Source: an uncultured Clostridia bacterium (lineage in GTDB: Bacteria; Bacillota; Clostridia; Christensenellales; DTU072). Taken from it: a DNA stretch of 33,248 bases. The notes beneath the pieces were generated by a model. The model ran no database searches, was not told where the DNA came from, and was given only the letters and a program-made list of their open reading frames with translations. A program made the translations under genes and the position numbers. The stretch's first letter is position 1. The number at the start of each line of letters is the position of its first letter. Of this stretch, positions 24,243 through 31,764 are shown piece by piece. Location of the stretch: contig CALVZV010000012.1 in the NCBI GenBank assembly GCA_944372665.1, forward strand, positions 1-33,248, in the 5' to 3' direction.

Positions 24243-25463
24243 CTATTTGATTTTTCTGCATTCCAGATAATATCTTTTTTCTTCCGCCGCTCCTATCGAG
24301 AAAGCCTTTTTGGGCAGATTGCCTACGTTCACCACGTAATCGAAGAGTTCTTCGCGTTTGAATTCGGGCATTACTATACCCATGCCGTCGGAGGAATCGA
24401 CGCAGTCCTGAAGATGCTTCAGATCGTGGACATAGTCTATCGCGGCGCCCGTGTGCTTTAAATAATCCTCGATTAAAGCCTGGATCTCGGTTATTGCCAG
24501 GCTGGCTTTTTCGGGACAGGCGATATATTCCTCGCTGCCCTTATACACTATTTTCAGTCTGCCGTCGCCGTAAAGAGAGCACTTCAGCTTCTTTACGAAA
24601 TCGTCGTCGCGATTTTTGAAATAGCGGTGAATGGGTTTGAAATCCATGCCGTCGCCGTGCAGATTGACCAGTTCCACCAGCATATACCTTGCCTTTGACG
24701 CGGCGCGTTCGGCTTCGGTCAGAGCGGGTTTGACTTTTTCCCAGCATACTTTTGCAGTGGCTATTGAATGGTTGCCGTCGCCCACTGCGAACATGATGCC
24801 TGCGTCCGTACCGTACTTGGCGCGCTGGACATCGGGATCAGCCAATGCGTTCAGCAATGCCAGCACCTTGTCCTCGGCGTCGGCAGGCACAGCATAGCCT
24901 CTTATATGTCCGCCGCCCATGTTAAGCTCGAAATCGTACAGCTTCTCGTACCCGTCCTTTGCCGCATAGAGAGGCTCTATTATCTTCTTTTCGGCGTCGT
25001 CTATCAGCACTATCGCGTGAGGGCTTTCGATCGCGGCGCCCGTTCTTATCGATATACGCACGGGAAGCCGCTCCATCAGCGTGTCTTCCGTCGCTCTGAT
25101 CGGCACTCTGACCCTGTGCCAGTCGTATGCGTCCAGGTCTATTGCTATCATCAGTCCGACGCGGTTTACGCCGCCTGCCTCGCGCTCCACCAAAACGAAC
25201 CCCCTGCGTTCCTCGAACACGCCGCCGTCCAGATATTTATTCATTTCCTCCCACACCTTCGGCACTTCACCCGAAACGTCGCGGGAAAGATATATCTCGG
25301 GGCACGTTATTTTCAAAGTCGAAGGCGCGTCGCCGATAAAGGATTTCAGCTCGTCCCAGTATTTCGGCGAAGACGTAAACTGGTCACAAGCTATCGTAGC
25401 CCACTTTTGCATGTCTATGCCCTTTGCCGGCAGGCAGATTTCAGGTACTTTTACGACTTCCAA
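24243..25463 (-). CDS. DUF1015 family protein
   Basis: 406 residues with DUF1015 landmarks: the proline-rich start PEICLPAKGIDMQKWATIACDQ, FVLVEREAGGVNRVGLM, MERLPVRISIRTGAAIESPH and the nucleotide-kinase-like motif VGDGNHSIATAK, the family's DGHHR-like element. Function unknown; the family is broadly conserved in anaerobes and some members are annotated as SerK-related kinases. The start is TTG (25461-25463), seven bases after GGAGGA, with no usable ATG nearby. It lies 19 bp after cdaA and 9 bp before lysC. Confidence 0.88.
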   Translation of the reverse strand: MEVVKVPEICLPAKGIDMQKWATIACDQFTSSPKYWDELKSFIGDAPSTLKITCPEIYLSRDVSGEVPKVWEEMNKYLDGGVFEERRGFVLVEREAGGVNRVGLMIAIDLDAYDWHRVRVPIRATEDTLMERLPVRISIRTGAAIESPHAIVLIDDAEKKIIEPLYAAKDGYEKLYDFELNMGGGHIRGYAVPADAEDKVLALLNALADPDVQRAKYGTDAGIMFAVGDGNHSIATAKVCWEKVKPALTEAERAASKARYMLVELVNLHGDGMDFKPIHRYFKNRDDDFVKKLKCSLYGDGRLKIVYKGSEEYIACPEKASLAITEIQALIEDYLKHTGAAIDYVHDLKHLQDCVDSSDGMGIVMPEFKREELFDYVVNVGNLPKKAFSIGAAEEKRYYLECRKIK

Positions 25464-25482
25464 AGTTATATCCTCCGTGGTT

Positions 25483-26289
25483 TTATATCATTCTGCTCTT
25501 GGTCTGCGGCGCGATCTTCAGCGTTTCGTGCAAAATGTCGCGCAGCCTGTCGGGCGTGACAAAACGGCGCAGTTCGCCGTGCTTGGCAACGGAAATGATG
25601 CCCGTTTCCTCGCTGACGATGATCGTCAGCATATCGCTTTCCTCGGTTATTCCTATGCCGGCGCGGTGGCGGGGACCTAGGTTCTTGCCGACCGTCTGGG
25701 ACTGCGACAGCGGCAGGAAACATCCTGCGGCAAGCACCTTGTTGCCTTTGATTATGGCGGCGCCGTCATGGAAAGGCGCCCTGGTATTGAATATCGCTTC
25801 CAATAGCGAAGCGGAAACTACCGCTTCCAGCTCCACCCCGGTGTCCAGTATATGCTGCGCCACCACCGTAGGCGCGATGACTATCAGTGCACCCGTGCGG
25901 GATTTGGACATGGTCTGACATGCCCTGGTTATCTCCTCCACCGATTTTCTGAGTTCCTCGTCACTGAGGTCGGAGCTGTCCGGCGCAGTCTTTTCGTGAG
26001 AACGCGTCAGGTTAAAGAAAATGACCTTAAGATCGGACTGGTACACGACCGCCATCGCCGCGACCATGAACCAGATCAGAACGGTTACCAGCGCCCTGGC
26101 TATGGGCACGGATACGCCGAAATAGTCCTCCATCATTATCAGCGCCACGTACACCACGAACACAACGGCGTAGATCAACATCAGTTTTACGCTCTTGCGT
26201 TTGAAAAAGAACCCGAACATCGCGGCAAGCACCGCGGCTATGGTAAAGATGTCCAGGATATAAGTAGCCACACTTATTGCCGAAATCAT
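25483..26289 (-). CDS. cdaA: Diadenylate cyclase CdaA
   Basis: 268 residues. Three N-terminal membrane helices (about 8-29, 36-55, 62-83), a short coiled linker, then the DAC domain with catalytic FHDGAAII (D175-G-A) and ATP-binding GPRHRAGIGI (R207-H-R). It condenses two ATP into c-di-AMP, which controls potassium and osmolyte balance and cell-wall homeostasis. GGAGGT precedes ATG. The usual downstream partners cdaR (YbbR-domain regulator) and glmM are absent; DUF1015 follows instead. The upstream neighbour is an unknown polytopic membrane protein. Confidence 0.96.
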   Translation of the reverse strand: MISAISVATYILDIFTIAAVLAAMFGFFFKRKSVKLMLIYAVVFVVYVALIMMEDYFGVSVPIARALVTVLIWFMVAAMAVVYQSDLKVIFFNLTRSHEKTAPDSSDLSDEELRKSVEEITRACQTMSKSRTGALIVIAPTVVAQHILDTGVELEAVVSASLLEAIFNTRAPFHDGAAIIKGNKVLAAGCFLPLSQSQTVGKNLGPRHRAGIGITEESDMLTIIVSEETGIISVAKHGELRRFVTPDRLRDILHETLKIAPQTKSRMI

Positions 26290-26301
26290 ATGACCTCCAG
26301 T

Positions 26302-27090
26302 TTACAGCCCGTAGCCGCGGAATATTTCGTCGTCGGGACCTTTTCCCGTACTCTGCGGCGGCGGTGGCGGAATAAAGTTTCTGCGGTTTTCTTCCTGCTC
26401 CTTTTTGAGGCGTCTGTAGACGGTGAAGTAAAGCACTGCCGCGGCTAAGGCAACCAGTCCCAGCATTACGCCGGAGGAAATCTTTTCCACCGAAGTGTAC
26501 GATTTGTCCGTCATGGTGAACAAAAAGTCCGTAATGCAAACGATACCCTGGTAAATAAACCATACCGAATACAGTCTGGAGTAGGTGTTGAACACGTAAT
26601 TATCGTTGATACAGCTTTGCTTTACGCCCAGATAGCAGAACGTGAAAAACACCGTGGTCACCGAAAAATTAATCCACATGTACGCATAGGCGTACACTAT
26701 CGGAGCATATACTGCCGTCAGCGAAAACAAACCTACTATAAGTTTATATGCCGCGTAGGTAAAGCGCACGGCGTTGTAAAAATACTTTTTTTCGCGCACC
26801 CTGCCGCTGCCGGAAATGATCCAAAGCACCGCGTAAATGACGAGTTCGACCAATCCCCACGTGACGACCGCGCTGATGAGCGCGACCACGTATTTATAAG
26901 AATCGGGCAGATTGCCAAGCGCGTTGCCGGCGTTCAGTCCGGCGTCCACGTAAGAAGCCAATATCGACTTCCACAAAACGTCGAACTGCAGCATCAGCGG
27001 GATATTCGCCACTATCGCTGCGACCAGAACCGCCACGATGCCGCTCCAGGACGGAAGTTTTGAAATCTTGTCATATAATTTCGATATCAT
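26302..27090 (-). CDS. Polytopic membrane protein of unknown function with proline-rich tail
   Basis: 262 residues with about six hydrophobic segments (near 18-38, 68-92, 110-133, 135-155, 175-192 and 205-225). A basic stretch follows, then five consecutive prolines and an acidic end DDEIFRGYGL. The pattern of membrane core plus Pro-rich cytoplasmic tail recalls small Clostridia membrane proteins, some Yip1-like, but I cannot assign a family. GAGGT lies before ATG. It is between holA (10 bp upstream) and cdaA (12 bp downstream), so it is surely cotranscribed; a role with CdaA is only a guess from position. Confidence 0.85.
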   Translation of the reverse strand: MISKLYDKISKLPSWSGIVAVLVAAIVANIPLMLQFDVLWKSILASYVDAGLNAGNALGNLPDSYKYVVALISAVVTWGLVELVIYAVLWIISGSGRVREKKYFYNAVRFTYAAYKLIVGLFSLTAVYAPIVYAYAYMWINFSVTTVFFTFCYLGVKQSCINDNYVFNTYSRLYSVWFIYQGIVCITDFLFTMTDKSYTSVEKISSGVMLGLVALAAAVLYFTVYRRLKKEQEENRRNFIPPPPPQSTGKGPDDEIFRGYGL

Positions 27091-27100
27091 TGTTACCTCG

Positions 27101-28117
27101 CTACATAGTCAGTATTTGAGCAAAAGCCGTACAAAACGCAGTTTCGTCCGAACATACGCCGCTGCGGTAATCGTATTCCGCCTTTACCAGCAAGTCCAGA
27201 ACGGCTTTCAGGTCGGCTTTCGAATACTTTTTGGCAGTCCTGCGGTTGACTTTTACGGCATATTCCCTGACTCCCATTTTTTCGGCAAGCTCCGCGTCGG
27301 AAAGCGGCGACAAAGCCGAATGCAGAAGCCTCCTGTATTGATTTATCAGCAACCAGAACAGCTGGGTGTATTCCATTCCTCCGGCTATAAATCTGTCCTT
27401 CAGCGCGCCGGCTTTCGGCTTGTCCTTGTCGGCAAGAGCGTTGGACAATTCGTATACGGCGTGCTCCATGTTGTCGCCGACCAGCGCTTCCACGTCTTCG
27501 CATTTTATTTCTCCGCCCTCATCGGCATAAGAGGCGAGTTTTTTGCCCTCCGAATATATGCCCATCGCGTTGCCGTCGGTGTACTGGATAAGCAGGTTGG
27601 CGGCGCGATAGTCTATGCGTGCAGGCATGACGCACTGCTTTACCAGCTTTTCCAGCGTCGCCTGACCGGGCTTGGAACAGTCTATGGCGACAAAGTTCTT
27701 CTTTACCGAAGCGGGTATGCCGCCCTCGCATATCAGCACTTTCACGTCGCCGCTTTCGCCCGTGATCGACGCCCACCTCTGCGCGTCCGCTTTGCCGCTC
27801 TCCTGCCTGGGCTCGCCGGAGGATTTGCTCTTTTTTTTGACCGGGGCGGGTATTATACCTCCCGCTACGACTCTTACGGGAACGTCGGGTATCGGCGAAA
27901 ACGCGCTGACGGCTTCGTACAGCATTTCCGCCGTCCATGCCGACGGCAGCCTTTTGAGATTGAAATCGCGCCATTCTTCCGGTACCGGTTCGACAAAAGC
28001 TTTTACGGCCTTTTCGCGCCAGTACACGTCGTCGCCGTCGAGATAATAAAATCTCGCTTCGGTGTCCTTAAATTCGGAAGCGTGCACCGCCGCGTTACCG
28101 AGTTTATTCTGAGCCAT
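27101..28117 (-). CDS. holA: DNA polymerase III delta subunit-like protein (HolA)
   Basis: 338 residues. The N-terminus RFYYLDGDDVYWREKAVKAF is the degenerate P-loop of clamp-loader delta (FLLYGxExYLxxe). Later segments fit HolA: VLICEGGIPASVKK, CVDxxKP-like AIDCSKPGQATLEKLVKQ, and the C-terminal helical collar LFWLLINQYRRLL...LAEKMGVREYAVKV with LVKAEYDYRSG. It opens the sliding clamp as part of the replicase. The frame is open further upstream, but the chosen ATG at 28117 lies six bases after a TATAAT box, so upstream starts would not be in the mRNA. It heads the probable seven-gene minus-strand operon down to 21300. Confidence 0.87.
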   Translation of the reverse strand: MAQNKLGNAAVHASEFKDTEARFYYLDGDDVYWREKAVKAFVEPVPEEWRDFNLKRLPSAWTAEMLYEAVSAFSPIPDVPVRVVAGGIIPAPVKKKSKSSGEPRQESGKADAQRWASITGESGDVKVLICEGGIPASVKKNFVAIDCSKPGQATLEKLVKQCVMPARIDYRAANLLIQYTDGNAMGIYSEGKKLASYADEGGEIKCEDVEALVGDNMEHAVYELSNALADKDKPKAGALKDRFIAGGMEYTQLFWLLINQYRRLLHSALSPLSDAELAEKMGVREYAVKVNRRTAKKYSKADLKAVLDLLVKAEYDYRSGVCSDETAFCTAFAQILTM

Positions 28118-28123
28118 AGCGGT

Positions 28124-28152
28124 ATTATACATCATCCAATAGTTATTTACAA
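28124..28152 (-). promoter_or_regulatory. Predicted leaderless promoter of the holA operon
   Basis: Minus-strand TTGTAA (28147-28152), 17-bp spacer, TATAAT (28124-28129) with upstream TG two bases off the ideal place, then six bases (ACCGCT) and the holA ATG. No Shine-Dalgarno sequence. Confidence 0.72.
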
Positions 28153-28167
28153 GTAATTTGAATTTTA

Positions 28168-29667
28168 TTATATAAACAGCAATAGCGCAAATGTAGCCAT
28201 GCATGCGGCAAAAACGCCGCCTTTTAATTTCTTACCGATCAGGTTTATTCCCGAAACAAACACCCAGCCGAAGTCCCATATCAGAGCCGCCGCGAACGGA
28301 ACGGACAGCGCCGCCGTTGCTCCGGGCAACGCGGCAACCGCCTCCGAGAACAATATAAATCCCTGAGTCAGGTAACCTATAGGTATCAAAAGGTATCCCG
28401 CATACGGAATAATCATGGCTATAAATGTTATCGGTGCCGCCAAGGAATATATAAGTGAAACCAGCGGCACCGCGATAATGTTCGCGGGCAGAAAATATAC
28501 GGCGAAGGTGCCGAATGCCGACGCGGTCAAACCGAACAGCAGCACGTTTGCGCCGACGCACACAGACGCCGCGTCAGCGACGGCGCGCATAAAAGCGTTT
28601 TTTTGCGGCAGCGCCCTTCTGATAGGATTTGCAAACAGTATTATCCCCGCCACCGCGGAGAAGCTCATGGCGAACCCCAGATCGAAAAGCGCCCAGGGCT
28701 GTATCAGCAAAATTACGATAGCCGACAGCGACAGCGCGTTGAGCGCGTCGAAGCGTCTGCCGCAGGCAAGCGAAAACAAAAAAACCAGCGCCGTTATCCC
28801 CGCTCTTACCACTCCGGGAGGGAACCCCGTCATCAATCCGTACACGGGGAGCATGACCGCTAAAAATCCCACGGCTTTTTTGGGCGGACGGCCGAACAGA
28901 CGGAAAAGCGCATAGACCATTCCGCACAAAAAACCTACGTGCAATCCCGAAACCGCCAGCACGTGACTAAGTCCCGCCGTGCGGATGGCGTCTTCTGTGC
29001 CACGCTCTATACCCGAATCGTCGCCGACCAGCAGCCCTTTCAGGACCGCGCCCGATTCGCCGCCTGCAAATTCGTACAGAGTTTTTTCGAGCTTTGCGTC
29101 CAGCCTTTCAAACAGCCCCGTTTTCTCCGTGCCGCTGACCGCCACGTAATCGCAGCGCGCCTCGTAACCTATGCCGTTACGGTAATACGACGCCGAATAC
29201 CAGTCGAAAGGATCGGGACTGACGTCGGCTATATCGGCTACGAATCCTACTCTTTCTCCCGTTACCAGTTCGGAGCGCGTTTCGAGATAAATTTTTTGTC
29301 CGACCTTCCCGCCGTTGATCGAAGCGTCTTTCAGAACATAGCGCGTGTATCCGTAGTATTCCGCGTCCGACTCCGCAACAGTGCCTTCGACGTATGCGAA
29401 GCCGCTGAAAGGCGCGGCTTGAGTGCATGAAAAGAAAATGCCGATCGCGGTGATCCCCGCAAAACAGAAACAAAACACCAATCGCGGGATGCGGTATTTT
29501 CCTATAATACACCACACCCCTGCCGCGGCGACGACACAAGCCAACGCGGGCGCCGCCCATTCTATTTCTTTCAAAGCCGCGCCGGCAATAATACCGACTG
29601 CCAGCGCCATGGCGGCAAACAGCGGAGGACGGTAATTGAGTATTTCCGTTTTATCGATGCCGCGCAC
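28168..29667 (-). CDS. comEC: ComEC/Rec2-family competence membrane protein lacking the C-terminal MBL domain
   Basis: 499 residues. It has an N-terminal DUF4131-like region (two helices, then an OB-like extracellular part about 90-200) and the Competence domain with SHVLAVSGLHVGF and FPPGVVRAGITALVFL, about ten helices in all. ComEC forms the channel for single-stranded DNA entry in transformation. Full-length versions are usually 700-800 residues because of a metallo-beta-lactamase domain, absent here; the protein ends after the last helix with a normal TAA. The start is GTG (29665-29667) after AAGGGGGG; no ATG fits. No other com gene is in the window. Confidence 0.9.
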   Translation of the reverse strand: MRGIDKTEILNYRPPLFAAMALAVGIIAGAALKEIEWAAPALACVVAAAGVWCIIGKYRIPRLVFCFCFAGITAIGIFFSCTQAAPFSGFAYVEGTVAESDAEYYGYTRYVLKDASINGGKVGQKIYLETRSELVTGERVGFVADIADVSPDPFDWYSASYYRNGIGYEARCDYVAVSGTEKTGLFERLDAKLEKTLYEFAGGESGAVLKGLLVGDDSGIERGTEDAIRTAGLSHVLAVSGLHVGFLCGMVYALFRLFGRPPKKAVGFLAVMLPVYGLMTGFPPGVVRAGITALVFLFSLACGRRFDALNALSLSAIVILLIQPWALFDLGFAMSFSAVAGIILFANPIRRALPQKNAFMRAVADAASVCVGANVLLFGLTASAFGTFAVYFLPANIIAVPLVSLIYSLAAPITFIAMIIPYAGYLLIPIGYLTQGFILFSEAVAALPGATAALSVPFAAALIWDFGWVFVSGINLIGKKLKGGVFAACMATFALLLFI

Positions 29668-29725
29668 TCTGCTATCCCCCCTTTTATAACGGTTTACGGT
29701 TACCGTACTTGCTGTTCAGGTTGCC

Positions 29726-30418
29726 TTATCTAGGTTTTAATATCTTCAGTTCCCGACTCCTCAAGGCATCCGCAAGCTCCGTCTCGTTCCCGATCTCCTT
29801 GTCGAGCATCACTCCCGCGCCGACGTCCTCGGGCTGGTGGAAATCGCTACCGCCCACCATTAGCAGGTCGTATTTTTTGCGGCGCGCCCTAGCCAGAAAA
29901 TTGCGGTTGGAATGTCTGGGATTGTTGTTGTATGTTTCCAGTCCGTCCAGATATCTTACGTCGATACGGCGCGTCCTTTCGCGGTACGGATGCGCCTGAA
30001 ACAGCAGCCAGCCGCGCTTTGCCGAAAACTCTTTTAATTCGGGATAGCCGAATTCTATCAAATCGAAAGCGTATTCTTTAAACTGCGCCGGGGTTATGCC
30101 GTAAACGAGTATTTCCGCAGCGCCGAAGTTAAACGGCGAATAATAGTCCTCCCTCAGCGCCAGTTCCATACCGAAAAACACGCGCATACTACCATCAGCC
30201 AGCTCTTTTACCCTTTCGTAGCCGCCGAGATACTTTTTTATTATCTCTCTGCGTTCGCCGCCGAAATATTTCCACGCTATTTTACGGTTCCAGTGATTGG
30301 TGACCGTCAGCGCGTCGTATCCGTTATCCCAATATATTCTGACGACGTCCTCGGGACTGACCTTGGCGCAGCTGCTGTTCAGCGCCGTATGCAGATGCGT
30401 TTCCACTTTATATTCCAT
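29726..30418 (-). CDS. PHP-domain metal-dependent phosphoesterase
   Basis: 230 residues. PHP motifs in order: ETHLHTALNSS (H8, H10), VTNHWN, a mid-protein FFGMELAL with E, LFQAHPYR and GGSDFHQPED, giving the full set of metal ligands. Free-standing PHP proteins hydrolyse phosphate esters (histidinol phosphate, oligonucleotides or 3',5'-nucleotide bisphosphates); this one resembles uncharacterised PHP hydrolases. It starts two bases after the stop of the 2H-HAD fusion gene and lacks a ribosome site, so it is probably coupled to it; three adjacent phosphoester-acting domains suggest related chemistry. Cytoplasmic. Confidence 0.9.
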   Translation of the reverse strand: MEYKVETHLHTALNSSCAKVSPEDVVRIYWDNGYDALTVTNHWNRKIAWKYFGGERREIIKKYLGGYERVKELADGSMRVFFGMELALREDYYSPFNFGAAEILVYGITPAQFKEYAFDLIEFGYPELKEFSAKRGWLLFQAHPYRERTRRIDVRYLDGLETYNNNPRHSNRNFLARARRKKYDLLMVGGSDFHQPEDVGAGVMLDKEIGNETELADALRSRELKILKPR

Positions 30419-30420
30419 AT

Positions 30421-31539
30421 TTATATCAGATCGAGTATATCCGTGGCGCTTGCCGCGGTATAGTCGGCGCCGGCTTCCCTGAGTTCCGCATAACCGCCGA
30501 ACCCGTATCCCACGCCCAGCGTTTTTACTCCGGCGGATATACCTCCTTCAATGTCGTAGACCCTGTCTCCTATCATCAGCACATCCTCGCCCGCGGCTTT
30601 GCCTATACGTTTCAAAGCCTGTTCGATAACGCTCTTTTTGTCCGCCTTGCGTTCGTCCGGCTGACCGCCGGACACGCACTCGAAATATTTTATCAATCCG
30701 AAATGCTCCAGCACCTCGCAGGCGGTCTTTTCAGGCTTTACCGTGGCTACGCCGAGGCGTATACCCTTTTCTTTCAGCGCCGCCAGCAGCTTTTCCACTC
30801 CCGGATAAACCTCGGCAACGTATTTGCCGCCCATTTCGTTGTAATTTCTGCGGTATTCCGCCAGCCCTCTGACGGCGGTGTCGTCGTCAAGTCCCATATA
30901 CGTTTTGAACGACCATACCAGCGGCGGTCCGAGAAACTTGTTTAAGATCTCCGGATCGTAACCGTATATGCCTAGTTTGTCCAGAGCGTATTTCAAAGAC
31001 CTTTTTATGCCCGGCGCGGAATCGGTGAGCGTGCCGTCCAGATCGAACAGCATGCAGCCGAAACGCCTTTCGGGTTTTAAAAACGTGCTTGACAGCGGCG
31101 TATATTCCCTTTTGCCGTTTATGTTCTCGGAAGCGAACAGCGTTAACGCGCACAGCCTTATCTGTATTTGTTCCGGCTCCGAAACGAAGTCGTCCTTGCG
31201 CGAAACAGTTATGTGCGGCAGCAGTTTCCGTTCGTCATCAAATTCCGCCGCAAGACAGAATTTCCTCTTGATTTCGGCGATTGCGCCGCCGTCTTCAATA
31301 ATGAGAGCGCGCGCGTTGCCGAAAGTGCGTCTGCCCCCGACCCATGCGCGTATCTCGGCGCCGTTTACAGACCTTACCGCTGCTTTTAAGCGTTCCGCGT
31401 CGTCGGTTTCCCCGAAAAACGACAGCGTCAGATGCAGATCGTAAGCGGGTATAACGCGACCGATCCCAGCCTTTAAAGCGAGGTCGTACAGCGCCTGCCG
31501 CGATTTATGATCCGGTTCCAAAGCCGCAAAGATTCTCAC
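30421..31539 (-). CDS. Fusion of 2H RNA 2',3'-cyclic phosphodiesterase (ThpR/LigT) and HAD phosphatase
   Basis: 372 residues from GTG at 31539. Numbering from the ATG two codons earlier: the 2H part (1-160) has both signature motifs, HLTLSF (H38, T40) and HITVSR (H111, T113), with the ThpR start VRIFAALEP. The HAD part (162-374) has LFDLDGTLTDS (D168, D170), VATVKPE (T268), a lysine near 303 and MIGDRVYDIEGG (D327, D331), close to phosphoglycolate phosphatase-like Gph. The reading frame is continuous, so the fusion is real in this sequence. The GTG is preferred because the promoter's -10 box directly abuts the ATG, which would therefore not be transcribed. PHP gene follows at 2 bp. Confidence 0.88.
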   Translation of the reverse strand: MRIFAALEPDHKSRQALYDLALKAGIGRVIPAYDLHLTLSFFGETDDAERLKAAVRSVNGAEIRAWVGGRRTFGNARALIIEDGGAIAEIKRKFCLAAEFDDERKLLPHITVSRKDDFVSEPEQIQIRLCALTLFASENINGKREYTPLSSTFLKPERRFGCMLFDLDGTLTDSAPGIKRSLKYALDKLGIYGYDPEILNKFLGPPLVWSFKTYMGLDDDTAVRGLAEYRRNYNEMGGKYVAEVYPGVEKLLAALKEKGIRLGVATVKPEKTACEVLEHFGLIKYFECVSGGQPDERKADKKSVIEQALKRIGKAAGEDVLMIGDRVYDIEGGISAGVKTLGVGYGFGGYAELREAGADYTAASATDILDLI

Positions 31540-31545
31540 CAGCAT

Positions 31546-31574
31546 ATTTTACCACATTCGTCCACGTATTGCAA
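31546..31574 (-). promoter_or_regulatory. Predicted leaderless promoter of the 2H-HAD fusion gene
   Basis: Minus-strand TTGCAA (31569-31574), 17-bp spacer, extended -10 TGGTAAAAT (hexamer 31546-31551). Six bases lie between the hexamer and the GTG at 31539. The ATG at 31545 touches the -10 box. Confidence 0.7.
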
Positions 31575-31631
31575 ACATCGATTTCGGGTAAATTCATATT
31601 GAAAAAATTTAAAAAAGTTTGCTCTAAACTG

Positions 31632-31659
31632 TTGACAAAAGAAAAAAAAGTGTTATCAT
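31632..31659 (+). promoter_or_regulatory. Predicted sigma-A promoter of hsp20
   Basis: Consensus TTGACA (31632-31637), A-rich 16-bp spacer, extended -10 TGTTATCAT (hexamer 31654-31659). Start expected near 31666, giving a leader of about 100 nt. Confidence 0.8.
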
Positions 31660-31660
31660 A

Positions 31661-31687
31661 TTAGCAGATAGAGGTTGAGAGTGCTAA
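31661..31687 (+). promoter_or_regulatory. CIRCE-like HrcA operator
   Basis: TTAGCAGAT, 9-bp spacer, GAGTGCTAA. The right half is a perfect CIRCE half-site and the left matches six of nine positions of TTAGCACTC. The 9-9-9 layout and the position one base after the -10 box fit repression by HrcA, which is released on heat shock. Confidence 0.72.
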
Positions 31688-31706
31688 CAAAGCAAGCATA
31701 TGATTG

Positions 31707-31733
31707 CTAACAAATAAACTTTGAGAGTGCCAG
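31707..31733 (+). promoter_or_regulatory. Possible second, degenerate CIRCE-like site in the hsp20 leader
   Basis: CTAACAAAT, 9 bp, GAGTGCCAG. The right half matches seven of nine CIRCE positions and the left only four. TTGAGAGTGC is shared with the first site, and TGCTAACAAA occurs twice (31682-31691 and 31705-31714). It may be a leftover of a duplicated operator. Confidence 0.35.
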
Positions 31734-31764
31734 CCTCAAATACATAAAAAAAGGAGATATTACA

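Noticed and set aside
27038-28156. 372-codon plus-strand open frame over holA
   Set aside because: Antisense shadow of HolA with no recognisable domain and no ribosome site; it also covers the holA promoter.
29668-29725. Promoter before comEC
   Set aside because: TTATAA is present near 29687 and an imperfect palindrome around TACGGTTACCGTA follows, but no -35 element fits; comEC may be read from the 2H-HAD promoter.
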